DNA from: Sphingopyxis sp.
Lineage (GTDB): Bacteria; Pseudomonadota; Alphaproteobacteria; Sphingomonadales; Sphingomonadaceae
Direction: 5' to 3'
Assembly: GCF_016704835.1 (NCBI RefSeq)
Contig: NZ_JADIZJ010000021.1
Span: 372,001-436,000, forward strand
Length of the DNA stretch: 64,000 bases
Shown: positions 40,819 through 49,768 of the stretch, in pieces
Position numbering within the stretch: position 1 is the stretch's first letter
Layout of the letters: each line of letters opens with the position of its first letter
The notes under the pieces: generated by a model
The model's database searches: none
The model's input: only the letters and a program-made list of their open reading frames with translations
Told to the model about the DNA's origin: nothing
Position numbers and translations under genes: made by a program

Positions 40819-42785
40819 GGCGCGAAACGCTCCTGCGACTTGCGATGGCGCCGCGACCGCCAGATCGTCAGCAATTGCGCGCGGCCGAGCAGCGACAACC
40901 CCGCCCCGAGCGCGATCAGTCCGCCGCCGAGCCAGATCCACCACACCAGCGGCTTCCACCACAGGCGGATCTGATAGCGGTCGGCACTGCCGTCATCGCT
41001 TGCCACTGGCTGGCCCAGCACCGCGTAGAGCTGCCCGCCCGGCCGTGTCAGCAGCGCTGCTTCGTTGGTCTCGGTCGGCGGTGTTCCCATCAGCCCGGGA
41101 AAGGTGCGCGCTTCGGGGCGCATCGTGAACGATGAACCGGCTGACGTTGTCGCGACCAGCGTACCTTCGATCGCGGTATAGTTCGGCCCGGCGATCGGCT
41201 TGACGCCCGCAAACTTCACCGCAAAATCGCCAACCTTTATGACGTCGCCGGGCGCCGCAGCGACCAGCCGTTCCTTGATGAAGGCGCTTTCGGCGCCCAT
41301 GCCCGCGAGCGCGACCGCTACGCCGAAATGCGCGATCACCATGCCCCATGTCGGCAGCGGGATACGCCGCCAATTGCGACCCCACAGCGGCGCCAGGCTC
41401 GCGACCGCGACCACGCCGGCGACGGTCATCCCGAGCAGCGGCAGGATGCCGACACGACCCCCAAAGATCACCAGCAGCACGAGCACGAGCGCGCCCGCCA
41501 ACACCGCCAGCGGCAGCCGCGACCAGAGCTTCTTGCCATCGTCCTTGCGCCAGCTGAGCAGCGGTCCCGCCACCATCACCAAGCAGAGCGCAAGCGCCAA
41601 CGGTCCGGCAACGCGGTTGTAATAGGGCGGGCCGACCGAAATCTTTTCGCCCATCGCCTCAGCCACGATGGGATAAAGCGTTCCGAGCAGGACGAGCGCG
41701 AGGATCGTCGTCAGCAACAGATTGTTGATCACCAGCGCACCCTCGCGGCTCAGCAGCGCAAACTTCTTCCCTTCGGCCACGCTGCCGGCGCGCAGCGCGA
41801 ACAGGGTCAGCGCGCCGCCAATATAGATCGCCATCAACACGAGCAAAAATGTGCCGCGCTCGGGATCGACCGCGAAACTGTGCACGCTGGTGAGCAATCC
41901 CGACCGCACGATGAAGGTGCCGACCATCGACATCGAAAAACCGATCACCGCCAGCATTACCGTCCACGCGCGCAGCGCGTTGCGCGTCGCCGTCACCGCG
42001 ACCGAGTGGAGCAAGGCCGCGCCCGCCAGCCAGGGGATGAGCGAAACATTCTCGACCGGATCCCAGAACCACCAGCCGCCCCAGCCGAGCTCATAATAGG
42101 CCCAATAGCTGCCCGCGGTGATCCCGATGGTCAGGAATATCCAGCTGAACAATACCCACGGCCGCATCGCGCGCGCGAAGGCGGGGCCGATCTCACGCGT
42201 GATGAGTGCGCCGACGGCAAAGCTGAACGCCACCGACAGCCCGACATAGCCGACGTAAAGCGTCGGCGGATGGAAGGCGAGCCCGATGTCCTGGAGCAGC
42301 GGATTGAGCCCCTGCCCATCGGGCGGCGCGACCGGCAGCCGGTTGAACGGGTTCGACGAAAAGATCAGAAAGGCGAAAAAGCCAAGGCCGAGGGCGGCTT
42401 GCGCGCTCAAGGTCGCGATCAGCGTATCCTCGCGCAGCCGCTTTTCGAACAGCGCGATCAGCGCCCCGGACAGCGACAGGATCGTTAGCCACAGCAGCAT
42501 CGACCCTTCATGATTGCCCCACGTCCCGGCGATCTTGAAGATCATCGGTTTCAGGCTGTTGCTGTTGCGCGCGACCAGCTCTACCGACATGTCGGAGCGC
42601 ACGAACAGCGCGATCAACAGGCCGAAAGCCACCGCCGTGAGCACGCCCTGCGCAATACTTGCGGGGCGGACGAGCGCGGCGAGAGCCTTCTGACCGCCGC
42701 GCAGGAACAGCGTCCCCGCAACGAGCGACAGGCACGCGAGCGCGGCGGCGATCCAGAGCAGCGCGAGGCCGAGTTCGGCGATCAT
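40815..42785 (-). CDS. ccmF: Heme lyase subunit CcmF
   Basis: 656 residues, about fifteen membrane segments. The WWD heme-handling signature appears as ELGWGGWWFWDPVENVSLIP at about residues 230-250, and conserved His residues flank it (for example WGNHEGSMLLW). CcmF reduces and attaches heme from CcmE to apocytochrome c in the periplasm. The gap to ccmE upstream (154 bp) holds a palindromic repeat, the only break in an otherwise overlapping gene series. Confidence 0.94.
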   Translation of the reverse strand: MIAELGLALLWIAAALACLSLVAGTLFLRGGQKALAALVRPASIAQGVLTAVAFGLLIALFVRSDMSVELVARNSNSLKPMIFKIAGTWGNHEGSMLLWLTILSLSGALIALFEKRLREDTLIATLSAQAALGLGFFAFLIFSSNPFNRLPVAPPDGQGLNPLLQDIGLAFHPPTLYVGYVGLSVAFSFAVGALITREIGPAFARAMRPWVLFSWIFLTIGITAGSYWAYYELGWGGWWFWDPVENVSLIPWLAGAALLHSVAVTATRNALRAWTVMLAVIGFSMSMVGTFIVRSGLLTSVHSFAVDPERGTFLLVLMAIYIGGALTLFALRAGSVAEGKKFALLSREGALVINNLLLTTILALVLLGTLYPIVAEAMGEKISVGPPYYNRVAGPLALALCLVMVAGPLLSWRKDDGKKLWSRLPLAVLAGALVLVLLVIFGGRVGILPLLGMTVAGVVAVASLAPLWGRNWRRIPLPTWGMVIAHFGVAVALAGMGAESAFIKERLVAAAPGDVIKVGDFAVKFAGVKPIAGPNYTAIEGTLVATTSAGSSFTMRPEARTFPGLMGTPPTETNEAALLTRPGGQLYAVLGQPVASDDGSADRYQIRLWWKPLVWWIWLGGGLIALGAGLSLLGRAQLLTIWRSRRHRKSQERFAP

Positions 42786-42845
42786 GCGGAAATCTCAAGC
42801 GAAGCGCGCGCCATATCGATGATCTTCGGCGCTCCAACCTTTTTC

Positions 42846-42922
42846 GTCACCCCGGCGAAGGGCGGGGTCCCACGCTCTGCGTCAATACGCACCGGCGAGA
42901 TCCCGGCCTTCGCCGGGATGAA
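42846..42922. repeat. Palindromic repeat, family C copy 2
   Basis: GTCACCCCGGCGAAGGGCGG with inverse CCGGCCTTCGCCGGGATGAA; an inner GAGATCCCGG segment is shared with the copy at 21147-21222. Located between ccmE and ccmF. Confidence 0.75.
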
Positions 42923-42939
42923 GATCGAAGAGCGATGCC

Positions 42940-43374
42940 TCACGCCTTCGGCGCCTTCATATTCTTCGGCATCTCACCCATCTGCGGCGGCATATAACGC
43001 TCGTCATGCTTCGCCAGAATGCGGTCGGCGACGAACGTCCCATCGGCGCGCATCCGGCCGTCGGCGACCATTCCCGATTCCTCGCCGAACAGATCGGGGA
43101 CAATGCCCTTATATTCGACCGGCACCGACGCCTTGCCGTCGGTCGCCACGAAGCGGATTGTCAGTCCGTCGCTCTGGCGCTTGATGCTGCCCGCCGCGAC
43201 CATGCCGCCCAGCCGCATCGCCTCGCCGACCGTGGCTTTGCCGCCCTGAATCTCGACTGGCGTGCGGAAATAGGCTGCCTCGTCGCGCAGGGCGCTGGCC
43301 GCCAGCACCCCCGCGCCCGCAACACCGACCAAGGCGACCAGCGCCAGCACCAGTCGTTGATGTTTCGCCTTCAT
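42940..43374 (-). CDS. ccmE: Heme chaperone CcmE
   Basis: 144 residues. One N-terminal anchor (LVLALVALVGVAGAGVLAA), then an OB-fold periplasmic domain with FRTPVEIQ, RLGGMVAAGSI, VPVEYKGIVPDLFGEESGMV and the heme-attachment motif LAKHDERYMPP (covalent His). It receives heme from CcmC and delivers it to CcmF. The start overlaps the ccmD stop (ATGA). Confidence 0.94.
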   Translation of the reverse strand: MKAKHQRLVLALVALVGVAGAGVLAASALRDEAAYFRTPVEIQGGKATVGEAMRLGGMVAAGSIKRQSDGLTIRFVATDGKASVPVEYKGIVPDLFGEESGMVADGRMRADGTFVADRILAKHDERYMPPQMGEMPKNMKAPKA

Positions 43375-43526
43375 TTGCGGTCCTTTCGCAGCGCATCGCT
43401 GCGCCGCTCGGCCTGCACCATCGCGCGCCAGCTTGACCACAGCGCGCCACCCGTCAGCAACACTGTCAGCCCATAAGCCGCCGCCACATAGACCCATTGG
43501 CCGCTGCCGGTGATCACCCCCGTCAC
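43371..43526 (-). CDS. ccmD: Heme exporter protein CcmD
   Basis: 51 residues from a GTG overlapping the ccmC stop (GTGA at 43526-43523). One membrane helix (WVYVAAAYGLTVLLTGGALW) followed by a basic cytoplasmic tail (RAMVQAERRSDALRKDRK). CcmD stabilises CcmC and is needed for release of holo-CcmE. Confidence 0.88.
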   Translation of the reverse strand: MTGVITGSGQWVYVAAAYGLTVLLTGGALWSSWRAMVQAERRSDALRKDRK

Positions 43527-44263
43527 GCGATTGCCCCCTCGTCGTCGGCCAGCCGCCTCAGCCGCGCCGCGACGCGATTGTCGGCGATGATCCGGCGCAT
43601 CCGCATCAGCACGATGGCACCGAATAGCAGCGAAAAACCCAGTAAGGTCAAGCCCAATGGCCATAGCAGCGCATTGTCGATGCTCGATCCGCGAAGCGTA
43701 ATGCTCGGCCCTTGGTGCAGGCTGTTCCACCATACGACGCTGCGGTTGATGATCGGCAGGTTGACCGCACCGACCAGCGCATAGATCGCGGCGCCGCGCG
43801 ATAGCGACCCGCCCTGGCGCTGCCCCTCATCGCCATGGGTCAACGCGATAAAACCCGCATACAAGAACAGGAGCACCAGCATGGACGTCATTCGCCCGTC
43901 CCATTCCCACCAGGTGCCCCAGGTCGGCTTGCCCCAGATCGATCCGGTGGCGAGGCACAGCGCCGTAAATAGCATCCCGGGCACCGCAATCGCGCGGGCA
44001 GCAATGCCCGACAGCGGATGGCGCCAGACGAGCTGAACCAGCCCGGCGACCGCCAACGACGTCCACCCGCCCATGCCGAGCCACGCCGCGGGCACATGAA
44101 TATACAGGATCCGCGCCGTCTCGCCCTGCTTGTAGTCACCCGGCACTTGCGTCAGTCCGGCCCAGGCACCGGCGATCACCAGCAGCAGCCCGAAGCTGAG
44201 CAGCCACGGCGTGAGCGGTCTGGCAATCGCCAGAAAACGGGTGGGATTCGCATAAGCGTGCAT
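43523..44263 (-). CDS. ccmC: Heme transporter CcmC
   Basis: 246 residues with six membrane segments. The WWD-type signature reads WGTWWEWDGRMTSMLVLL at about residues 118-135, flanked by conserved His in YIHVPAAWLG and by the region NRSVVWWNSLHQGP. It loads heme onto CcmE. First gene of ccmCDE-FGHI; ccmA and ccmB are not in this window. Confidence 0.94.
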   Translation of the reverse strand: MHAYANPTRFLAIARPLTPWLLSFGLLLVIAGAWAGLTQVPGDYKQGETARILYIHVPAAWLGMGGWTSLAVAGLVQLVWRHPLSGIAARAIAVPGMLFTALCLATGSIWGKPTWGTWWEWDGRMTSMLVLLFLYAGFIALTHGDEGQRQGGSLSRGAAIYALVGAVNLPIINRSVVWWNSLHQGPSITLRGSSIDNALLWPLGLTLLGFSLLFGAIVLMRMRRIIADNRVAARLRRLADDEGAIA

Positions 44264-44383
44264 CGGTTCGCGTCCTTAGGGGAGCCCGGCACAGGGGTCC
44301 AGCAATTTGCCGGATGCGACCCGGTCTGGCCCCTCATGCGGTGCGATGCGGGGAGATCACGCTTCCCCGCGGTAGAGTGACAA

Positions 44384-44737
44384 TCACCCCTCCGGCCGCG
44401 TCCAGATCCAGCTGCCGCCAACCGCTGCGGCGATGATCGGCGCCATCATCCACGGCCAGGGGGCAAACAGTATCGCCAGCACGATGCTGAACGCAAAGGC
44501 GATACTCGCTGCAATCTTGCCCTTGCGGCTGATCGCGCCGTTTTCGCGCCATGCAATGATATGATGACCGAATGCCGGATGGTTCAGCAGCCACCCCTCG
44601 AGCTTCGGCGACGAACGCGCAAAACAGAAAGCGGCCAGAATCACGAGCGGCACCGTCGGGAGCAACGGGACGAATGCCCCGATCGCGCCGACCGCGAGCG
44701 ACAGCCAGCCGCCGACGAAAAACAAATGTCGCTTCAT
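44384..44737 (-). CDS. DUF454 (YbaN) family inner membrane protein
   Basis: 117 residues from the ATG at 44737. The family core GWLSLAVGAIGAFVPLLPTV, then FCFARSSPKLEGWLLNHPAF and ENGAISRKGKIAASI, is intact, with C-terminal hydrophobic helices. Function unknown. It lies upstream of ccmC on the same strand with a 120-bp gap that must contain the ccm promoter. Confidence 0.88.
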   Translation of the reverse strand: MKRHLFFVGGWLSLAVGAIGAFVPLLPTVPLVILAAFCFARSSPKLEGWLLNHPAFGHHIIAWRENGAISRKGKIAASIAFAFSIVLAILFAPWPWMMAPIIAAAVGGSWIWTRPEG

Positions 44738-44803
44738 TGGGGCGGGCTTAGCGGAAACCTGCAACAACTAAACCCCTCCCCTGAAGTGGAGGAGCTTAAG
44801 AAA

Positions 44804-45853
44804 CTACCCGCGCCCGATCAGCTTCTGCGCCATCCGGTCCGCCACCGCCGATGCCGGGGTGCCGCTAGCCTTGCTCTCGGCCCAGATCTCGGCCAGCCGC
44901 CCGGGGATCAGGTGGATGCGGCTTTCGACTTCCTCACGGCTCCCCTGCCCCAGATATTCCAGCGCGACGTTGATGATCCCGCCCGCGTTGATCACATAGT
45001 CAGGAGCGTAGACGATGCCGCGGTCATGGATGCGCTGGCCATCGGCGGCGGTCGACAGCTGGTTGTTCGCGCCGCCCGCAACGATCGGCACGCGCAGTTT
45101 CGCGATGCTGCGCTCGGTCAGGATCGCACCGAGGGCGTTCGGACTCAGCACATCCGCCTCGATTTCCATGATCGCTGCCGAATCGGCGAGCTCGGCGCCG
45201 AGTTCTTCGGCCAGGTTCTTCGCGCGCGCCAGATTGACGTCGGCGAGGGTCAACTTCGCGCCCTCCGCCGCCAGCCGCCGCGCAACGCCGCCACCGACGC
45301 TACCGACGCCCTGCACAGCGACATGCACTCCCTTGGTGCTGTCGGTCGCCAGGCCGTGCTTGATCGCCGCCTTGATGCCCAGATAGACCCCGAGCGCAGT
45401 CAATGGGCCGGGATCGCCGCCCGCTTCGCCGCTCGCTACCGGCAGGCCGCTGACATGCCTGGTATGCTTCGAGATCGCGACCATGTCGGCATCGGACATG
45501 CCGACGTCTTCGGCGGTGACATAAGCGCCGCCCAGTGATTCGACCGCGCGGCCGAACGCCGCGAGCAGTTCGGGAGTCTTCGCGGCGCCCTCGTCGGCCA
45601 GGATCACGCCCTTGCCGCCGCCCATCGGCAGGCCCGCCATCGCATTTTTGTAGCTCATGCCGCGCGACAGGCGCAGCGCGTCGGTGATCGCCGCCGCCCG
45701 CTGCGGATAATGCCAATAGCGCACCCCGCCCGCGCCGGGGCCGAGGTGGGTAGAGTGCACAGCGATGACCGCCGTCAGTCCGCTGGCGCGATCACGGAAC
45801 ATATGAACATGCTCATGATCGTCGAAATCGGCGAAATCCCAGACTGCGGACAT
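44804..45853 (-). CDS. Leucine dehydrogenase (Glu/Leu/Phe/Val dehydrogenase family)
   Basis: 349 residues; NAD-dependent oxidative deamination of leucine or other branched-chain amino acids. The catalytic segment GMSYKNAMAGLPMGGGKGV holds both Lys residues; the Rossmann domain is VHVAVQGVGSVGGGVARRLA; VYAPDYVINAGGIINVALEY is the family end motif. It could balance the branched-chain synthesis genes at 19-22 and 28 kb, though it is not linked to them. The ATG at 45853 is followed by an in-frame normal N-terminus. Confidence 0.9.
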   Translation of the reverse strand: MSAVWDFADFDDHEHVHMFRDRASGLTAVIAVHSTHLGPGAGGVRYWHYPQRAAAITDALRLSRGMSYKNAMAGLPMGGGKGVILADEGAAKTPELLAAFGRAVESLGGAYVTAEDVGMSDADMVAISKHTRHVSGLPVASGEAGGDPGPLTALGVYLGIKAAIKHGLATDSTKGVHVAVQGVGSVGGGVARRLAAEGAKLTLADVNLARAKNLAEELGAELADSAAIMEIEADVLSPNALGAILTERSIAKLRVPIVAGGANNQLSTAADGQRIHDRGIVYAPDYVINAGGIINVALEYLGQGSREEVESRIHLIPGRLAEIWAESKASGTPASAVADRMAQKLIGRG

Positions 45854-45951
45854 GGACTCATCCTTGCGATAAAAAATTACGTCTGAGCGTAATAATGCAA
45901 CAGCAGCGATGAGTCACCACAAAAGCCGCATGGGCGCGATGTGAGCGAAAA

Positions 45952-46029
45952 TGGGGCGACCAACGGGGCTCGAACCCGCGACCTCCGGTACCACAAACCG
46001 GCGCTCTAACCAACTGAGCTATGATCGCC
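45952..46029 (-). tRNA. tRNA-His (GTG)
   Basis: 78 nt including the encoded extra G at position -1 (46029) and the CCA (45954-45952). Acceptor GCGATCA pairs with TGGTCGC, discriminator C73 opposes G-1 as required for His identity, the anticodon loop TTGTGGT carries GTG, and the T-arm is GCGGGTTCGAGCCCCGT. Confidence 0.93.
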
Positions 46030-46140
46030 ACACATACGAAGAGGGCGCGCAATACGGCCTCGACAGCGCGCGGCGATAGGCGCGCATCGCCCCGTTCGTC
46101 AAGCATTGTTCGCACGCGCTTCCCTGCTAAAAAGCGCGCT

Positions 46141-46821
46141 ATGGCTGCAAACGATAATGTCGATATGGCGCCCTCGGGCGCCGACCGCACCACGGCGCGG
46201 CTCGCCGCGGTCCCCGGCATCCGCCGCGCACCGACGCCAAAGCTCGAACAGTTCACGCTCGCGCGCTTTCTCGACGCCGAAACCTGCACAGCGTTGATCG
46301 CGCAGATCGACCGCGACATCCGCCCCTCGACCATCGCCGATCCTAATGGCGACGAGGCTTTCCGTACCAGCACGACCTGCGACCTTGATCACCGCGACCC
46401 GCTGGTCATCGCGGTGAATAACCGCCTCCACGACCTCACCGGCATCCCCCGCGAATATGGCGAGCCGATGCAGGGCCAGCGCTACGACGTGGGGCAAGAG
46501 TTCAAGGCGCACACCGATTATTTCGACCCGTACGGTGCCGATTGGGAAACCTATTGCGCGATTCCGGGGCAGCGCAGCTGGACGCTGATGATCTATCTCA
46601 ATCAGCCCGGTGCGGGCGGCGCGACACGCTTTCTGGCGACCGGCAAGCTGCACCAGCCCGAGCCAGGAAAGCTACTCGCCTGGAACAATGTCCGCGCCGA
46701 CGGCACGGTAAACCCCGACACGCTTCATCATGGGATGAAGGTGCGCAAGGGGCGGAAGTACATCATCACCAAATGGTTCCGCGAACGACCGTGGCCGTGG
46801 GCGGAGGGGGAGTTGGGGTAG
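46141..46821 (+). CDS. Prolyl 4-hydroxylase-like 2-oxoglutarate/Fe(II) dioxygenase
   Basis: 226 residues from the ATG at 46141. The P4Hc double-stranded beta-helix has the metal ligands His-x-Asp in QEFKAHTDYFDPY and the distal His in NPDTLHHGMKV, with the 2-oxoglutarate Lys in RKGRKYIITKWFRER. SRSWTLMIYLN-like sequence (QRSWTLMIYLNQPGAGGATR) is typical. Cytosolic; bacterial members hydroxylate proline in ribosomal or other proteins, substrate not predictable. Confidence 0.88.
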   Translation: MAANDNVDMAPSGADRTTARLAAVPGIRRAPTPKLEQFTLARFLDAETCTALIAQIDRDIRPSTIADPNGDEAFRTSTTCDLDHRDPLVIAVNNRLHDLTGIPREYGEPMQGQRYDVGQEFKAHTDYFDPYGADWETYCAIPGQRSWTLMIYLNQPGAGGATRFLATGKLHQPEPGKLLAWNNVRADGTVNPDTLHHGMKVRKGRKYIITKWFRERPWPWAEGELG

Positions 46822-46844
46822 ATCAGCAGAGGCCTATCCCGATC

Positions 46845-46925
46845 GTCATTGCGAGGAGCGAAGCGACGGGGCAATCCAGAGCGTGCGTAAACCGCTCTGG
46901 ATTGCTTCGCTTCGCTCGCAATGAC
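46845..46925. repeat. Palindromic intergenic repeat, family A copy 3
   Basis: GTCATTGCGAGGAGCGAAGC at the left and GCTTCGCTTCGCTCGCAATGAC at the right are inverted, with inner CAATCCAGAGCG / CGCTCTGGATTG. The most symmetrical of the three copies. Confidence 0.85.
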
Positions 46926-46936
46926 GAACCGCAGTT

Positions 46937-47683
46937 TTACCGAACCAAGCGATACTGAAAACTCAGCGTGAGCGTATTCGACACGCGTCCCGGCTCGACC
47001 GGCGTCGCCTTGCCCGCGGCATCCATCGCCTGCATCCGCACCATCGGCATCGGCGGGTTCGGGCCAAAGCTGGCGCCTTCACTGATCGACACCAGCTCGG
47101 CGCCGCGGAATCCGGCAAGTCGCGCATAGTCCGCCGCCTTCGCTTCTGCCGCCTTGATCGCATTGCCGCGCGCGCCGACCAGTTGCGCGTCGGGATCCTT
47201 CATGCCGAACGACGGCCCGTCGATATTGGTACCGCCGGCAGCGACCAGGGCGTCGAGCAGCGGGCCGACGTCGTCGATCTTGCTGGTCGTCGCGCGCACC
47301 ATGTTGCTGACCTGATAGCCCAGGAAGCGCGGCGGCTGGCCGTTGCCCTGGTTGTTATAATCATATTGCGGCGACAGGCTGATCCCGCTCGTCTGGATAT
47401 CCTCGGTCTTGATCCCGCGCTTTTTCGCCGCGGCAATCAGCTTGTCCATTGCCACCGCGTTCAACCGCATCGCCTCGACTGCGGTCGGCGCGCTCGTCGT
47501 CACCCCGGCGCCGACGGTCGCCTGATCGGGACGCGAGCGCACTTCCTCGCTGACCGAAAAGGCCAAGATCGGTCCCTGCGTCGTTGCTGCGGTCACCGTC
47601 GAACCTCCCTGCTGCGCAAGCGCGGGCGTTGCCGCCATCAGCGCAAGTCCAGTTGCCATAACGGCGAACATTTGCTTCGTCAT
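46937..47683 (-). CDS. SIMPL (DUF541) family periplasmic protein
   Basis: 248 residues from the ATG at 47683 (AGGAG 7 nt upstream). Signal peptide MTKQMFAVMATGLALMAATP with cleavage near ALAQQ. The SIMPL domain shows FSVSEEVRSRPDQATVGAGV, then KRGIKTEDIQTSGISLSPQY and AIKAAEAKAADYARLAGFRG. Family members are periplasmic or outer membrane-associated and linked to stress tolerance; the exact role is unknown. Confidence 0.88.
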   Translation of the reverse strand: MTKQMFAVMATGLALMAATPALAQQGGSTVTAATTQGPILAFSVSEEVRSRPDQATVGAGVTTSAPTAVEAMRLNAVAMDKLIAAAKKRGIKTEDIQTSGISLSPQYDYNNQGNGQPPRFLGYQVSNMVRATTSKIDDVGPLLDALVAAGGTNIDGPSFGMKDPDAQLVGARGNAIKAAEAKAADYARLAGFRGAELVSISEGASFGPNPPMPMVRMQAMDAAGKATPVEPGRVSNTLTLSFQYRLVR

Positions 47684-47816
47684 TTCATTCTCCTGTCGGT
47701 CGGATCTCGACCATTTCCGATTTCCAGCCCGTAACGCAGACGGACTGAACCCGTTCCGGCCTTTGCGCGCACGGCGCTTGCATGATGCTGAACGTAACGG
47801 TAGCGCGCCGTTCATC

Positions 47817-49592
47817 ATGGCAGCTCCCATTCTTTCATACGAAGGCCTCGGTCTTGTGCAGGGCAGCGGCTGGCTGTTCCAGGATCTCGACATCTATGTC
47901 GGCGAGCGTGACCGGCTGGCGCTGATCGGGCGCAACGGCGCGGGCAAGACCACCTTGCTCAAACTGCTCGCGGGTCAGATCGACGCCGACAAGGGCAAGC
48001 GGGTGATCGTCCCCGGCACGCACGTCGTGATGCTCGAACAGGAACCCGATTTTTCGCGTTTCGAGACGTTGATGGACTTCGCACTCGCGGCGCCTGACGC
48101 ACCCGAAGAATTTGAAGTCGCCGCGATCGCCGACCAGCTCGGCATCGACATGAGCCGCACCGCCGACAGCGCCTCGGGCGGCGAACGTCGCCGCGCCGCA
48201 CTCGCCCGCGCGCTCGCGCAAGACCCCGATGTGCTGCTGCTGGACGAGCCGACCAACCATCTCGACCTCGCCGCGATCGACTGGCTCGAAAGCTGGCTCG
48301 CGCGCTACACCGGCGCTTTCGTCGCGATCAGCCACGACCGCACTTTCCTGACCCGCCTGACGCGTCAAACTTTGTGGCTCGACCGCGGCAGCATCCGCCG
48401 CAAGGAAATCGGCTTCGGCGGTTTCGAGGAATGGAGCGACGCGATCGCCGCCGAGGAAGCGCGCGCCGCACAGCGCCTCGATTCGAAACTGCGGCTGGAG
48501 GCGCACTGGCTCGAACGCGGGGTTACCGCGCGCCGCAAGCGCAATCAGGGGCGGCTCGAAAAGTTGAAGGAGATGCGCGCCACCCGCGCCGCGATGATCG
48601 GCGGCCCCGGGGTCGCCAAGCTCGGCCTTGCCAACGACGACGTTCGCTCGAAATCGGTGATCGTCGCCGAAGGCGTGTCGAAAAGCTTCGGCGACCGCAC
48701 GATCATCAAGAATTTCGATTTCCGCGTCCAGCGCGGCGACCGTATCGGCATCGTCGGCGCCAATGGCGCCGGCAAGTCGACGTTGCTCAAGCTGCTGACC
48801 GGCGAGATCCAGCCCGACAGCGGTCAGATCTCGCTTGCCCCGACCCTCGACGGCATCATCATCGACCAGCAGCGCAGCCTGATGTCGCCCGACAAGACCG
48901 TCCGCGACATCCTCGCCGACGGCGGCGACTGGGTCGAGCTGCGCGGGGTCAAAAAACATATCCAGGGCTATCTCAAGGAGTTCCTGTTCGATCCCGGCGT
49001 CATGGAGGCCAGCGTCAGCGCGCTGTCAGGGGGCGAACGCTCGCGGCTGCTCTTGGCGCGCGAATTCGCCCGCGAATCGAACCTGCTCGTGCTCGACGAG
49101 CCGACCAACGATCTCGACCTCGAAACGCTCGACTTGCTGCAGGAAGTCATCGCCGATTACGCCGGCACCGTGCTGCTCGTCAGCCACGACCGCGACTTCC
49201 TCGACCGCACCGTCACCGTGACGCTCGGCCTCGACGGATCGGGCAAGGTCGACATCGTCGCGGGCGGCTATGCCGACTGGGAGGCGAAGCGGGTCAAGCC
49301 GAACAGCGTCAAGACCAAAGCAACTGCCGCCGCACCCCCGCCTCCGCCAACCTCGCGCAAGAAGCTCAGCTACAAGGATCAGCGCGACTATGACCTGCTA
49401 CCGGCTCGGATCGAGGCGATCGAGGCGGAGATGGCAGCGGCGGAAACGGAATTGTCGGACGGCAATCTCTTCGCGCGCGATCATTCAAAATTCAGCGCGC
49501 TGACGGGCAAGCTGGAAAAACTGCGCGAAGAAAAGGCGGCGGCGGAAGATCGCTGGCTGGAACTGGCCGAAGAGATTGAATCGCTCCGATAA
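47817..49592 (+). CDS. ABC-F family ATP-binding protein
   Basis: 591 residues from the ATG at 47817. Two fused ABC ATPase domains without membrane segments: Walker A ALIGRNGAGKTTLLKLLAG and IGIVGANGAGKSTLLKLLTG; signatures SASGGERRRAALARALAQDP and ALSGGERSRLLLAREFARES; DEPTNHLDL and DEPTNDLDLETLDLL. The Uup/EttA linker lies between them, and the C-terminal 80 residues form a coiled coil, suggesting a Uup-like member. ABC-F proteins act on the ribosome or DNA replication intermediates. Confidence 0.9.
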   Translation: MAAPILSYEGLGLVQGSGWLFQDLDIYVGERDRLALIGRNGAGKTTLLKLLAGQIDADKGKRVIVPGTHVVMLEQEPDFSRFETLMDFALAAPDAPEEFEVAAIADQLGIDMSRTADSASGGERRRAALARALAQDPDVLLLDEPTNHLDLAAIDWLESWLARYTGAFVAISHDRTFLTRLTRQTLWLDRGSIRRKEIGFGGFEEWSDAIAAEEARAAQRLDSKLRLEAHWLERGVTARRKRNQGRLEKLKEMRATRAAMIGGPGVAKLGLANDDVRSKSVIVAEGVSKSFGDRTIIKNFDFRVQRGDRIGIVGANGAGKSTLLKLLTGEIQPDSGQISLAPTLDGIIIDQQRSLMSPDKTVRDILADGGDWVELRGVKKHIQGYLKEFLFDPGVMEASVSALSGGERSRLLLAREFARESNLLVLDEPTNDLDLETLDLLQEVIADYAGTVLLVSHDRDFLDRTVTVTLGLDGSGKVDIVAGGYADWEAKRVKPNSVKTKATAAAPPPPPTSRKKLSYKDQRDYDLLPARIEAIEAEMAAAETELSDGNLFARDHSKFSALTGKLEKLREEKAAAEDRWLELAEEIESLR

Positions 49593-49650
49593 GCTGGCTT
49601 GGCCCACTAAAGCGGATGGCAGGCTGTTTGGGGTGGAGCGGACCTCATGC

Positions 49651-49735
49651 TCGCCGGCGAATGCCGGGGCCCAGTGCGTTGGAGAGCAAGCGTCGCGTCG
49701 TGACATTCTGGGCCCCGGCTGGCGCCGGGGAACAT
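49651..49735. repeat. Palindromic repeat, family C-like copy 3
   Basis: TCGCCGGCGAATGCCGGGGC with inverse GGCCCCGGCTGGCGCCGGGG, enclosing CCCAG/CTGGG. Related in layout to 21147-21222 but diverged. Between the ABC-F gene and the broken DUF6456 gene. Confidence 0.6.
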
Positions 49736-49768
49736 CCATTGCCGGTCAATTCTGGCCGTACACTCCGG

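Noticed and set aside
41328..42488. A 386-codon plus-strand frame opposite ccmF
   Set aside because: Arg/Gln/His-rich antisense artefact of a membrane-protein gene; no motif, no ribosome site.
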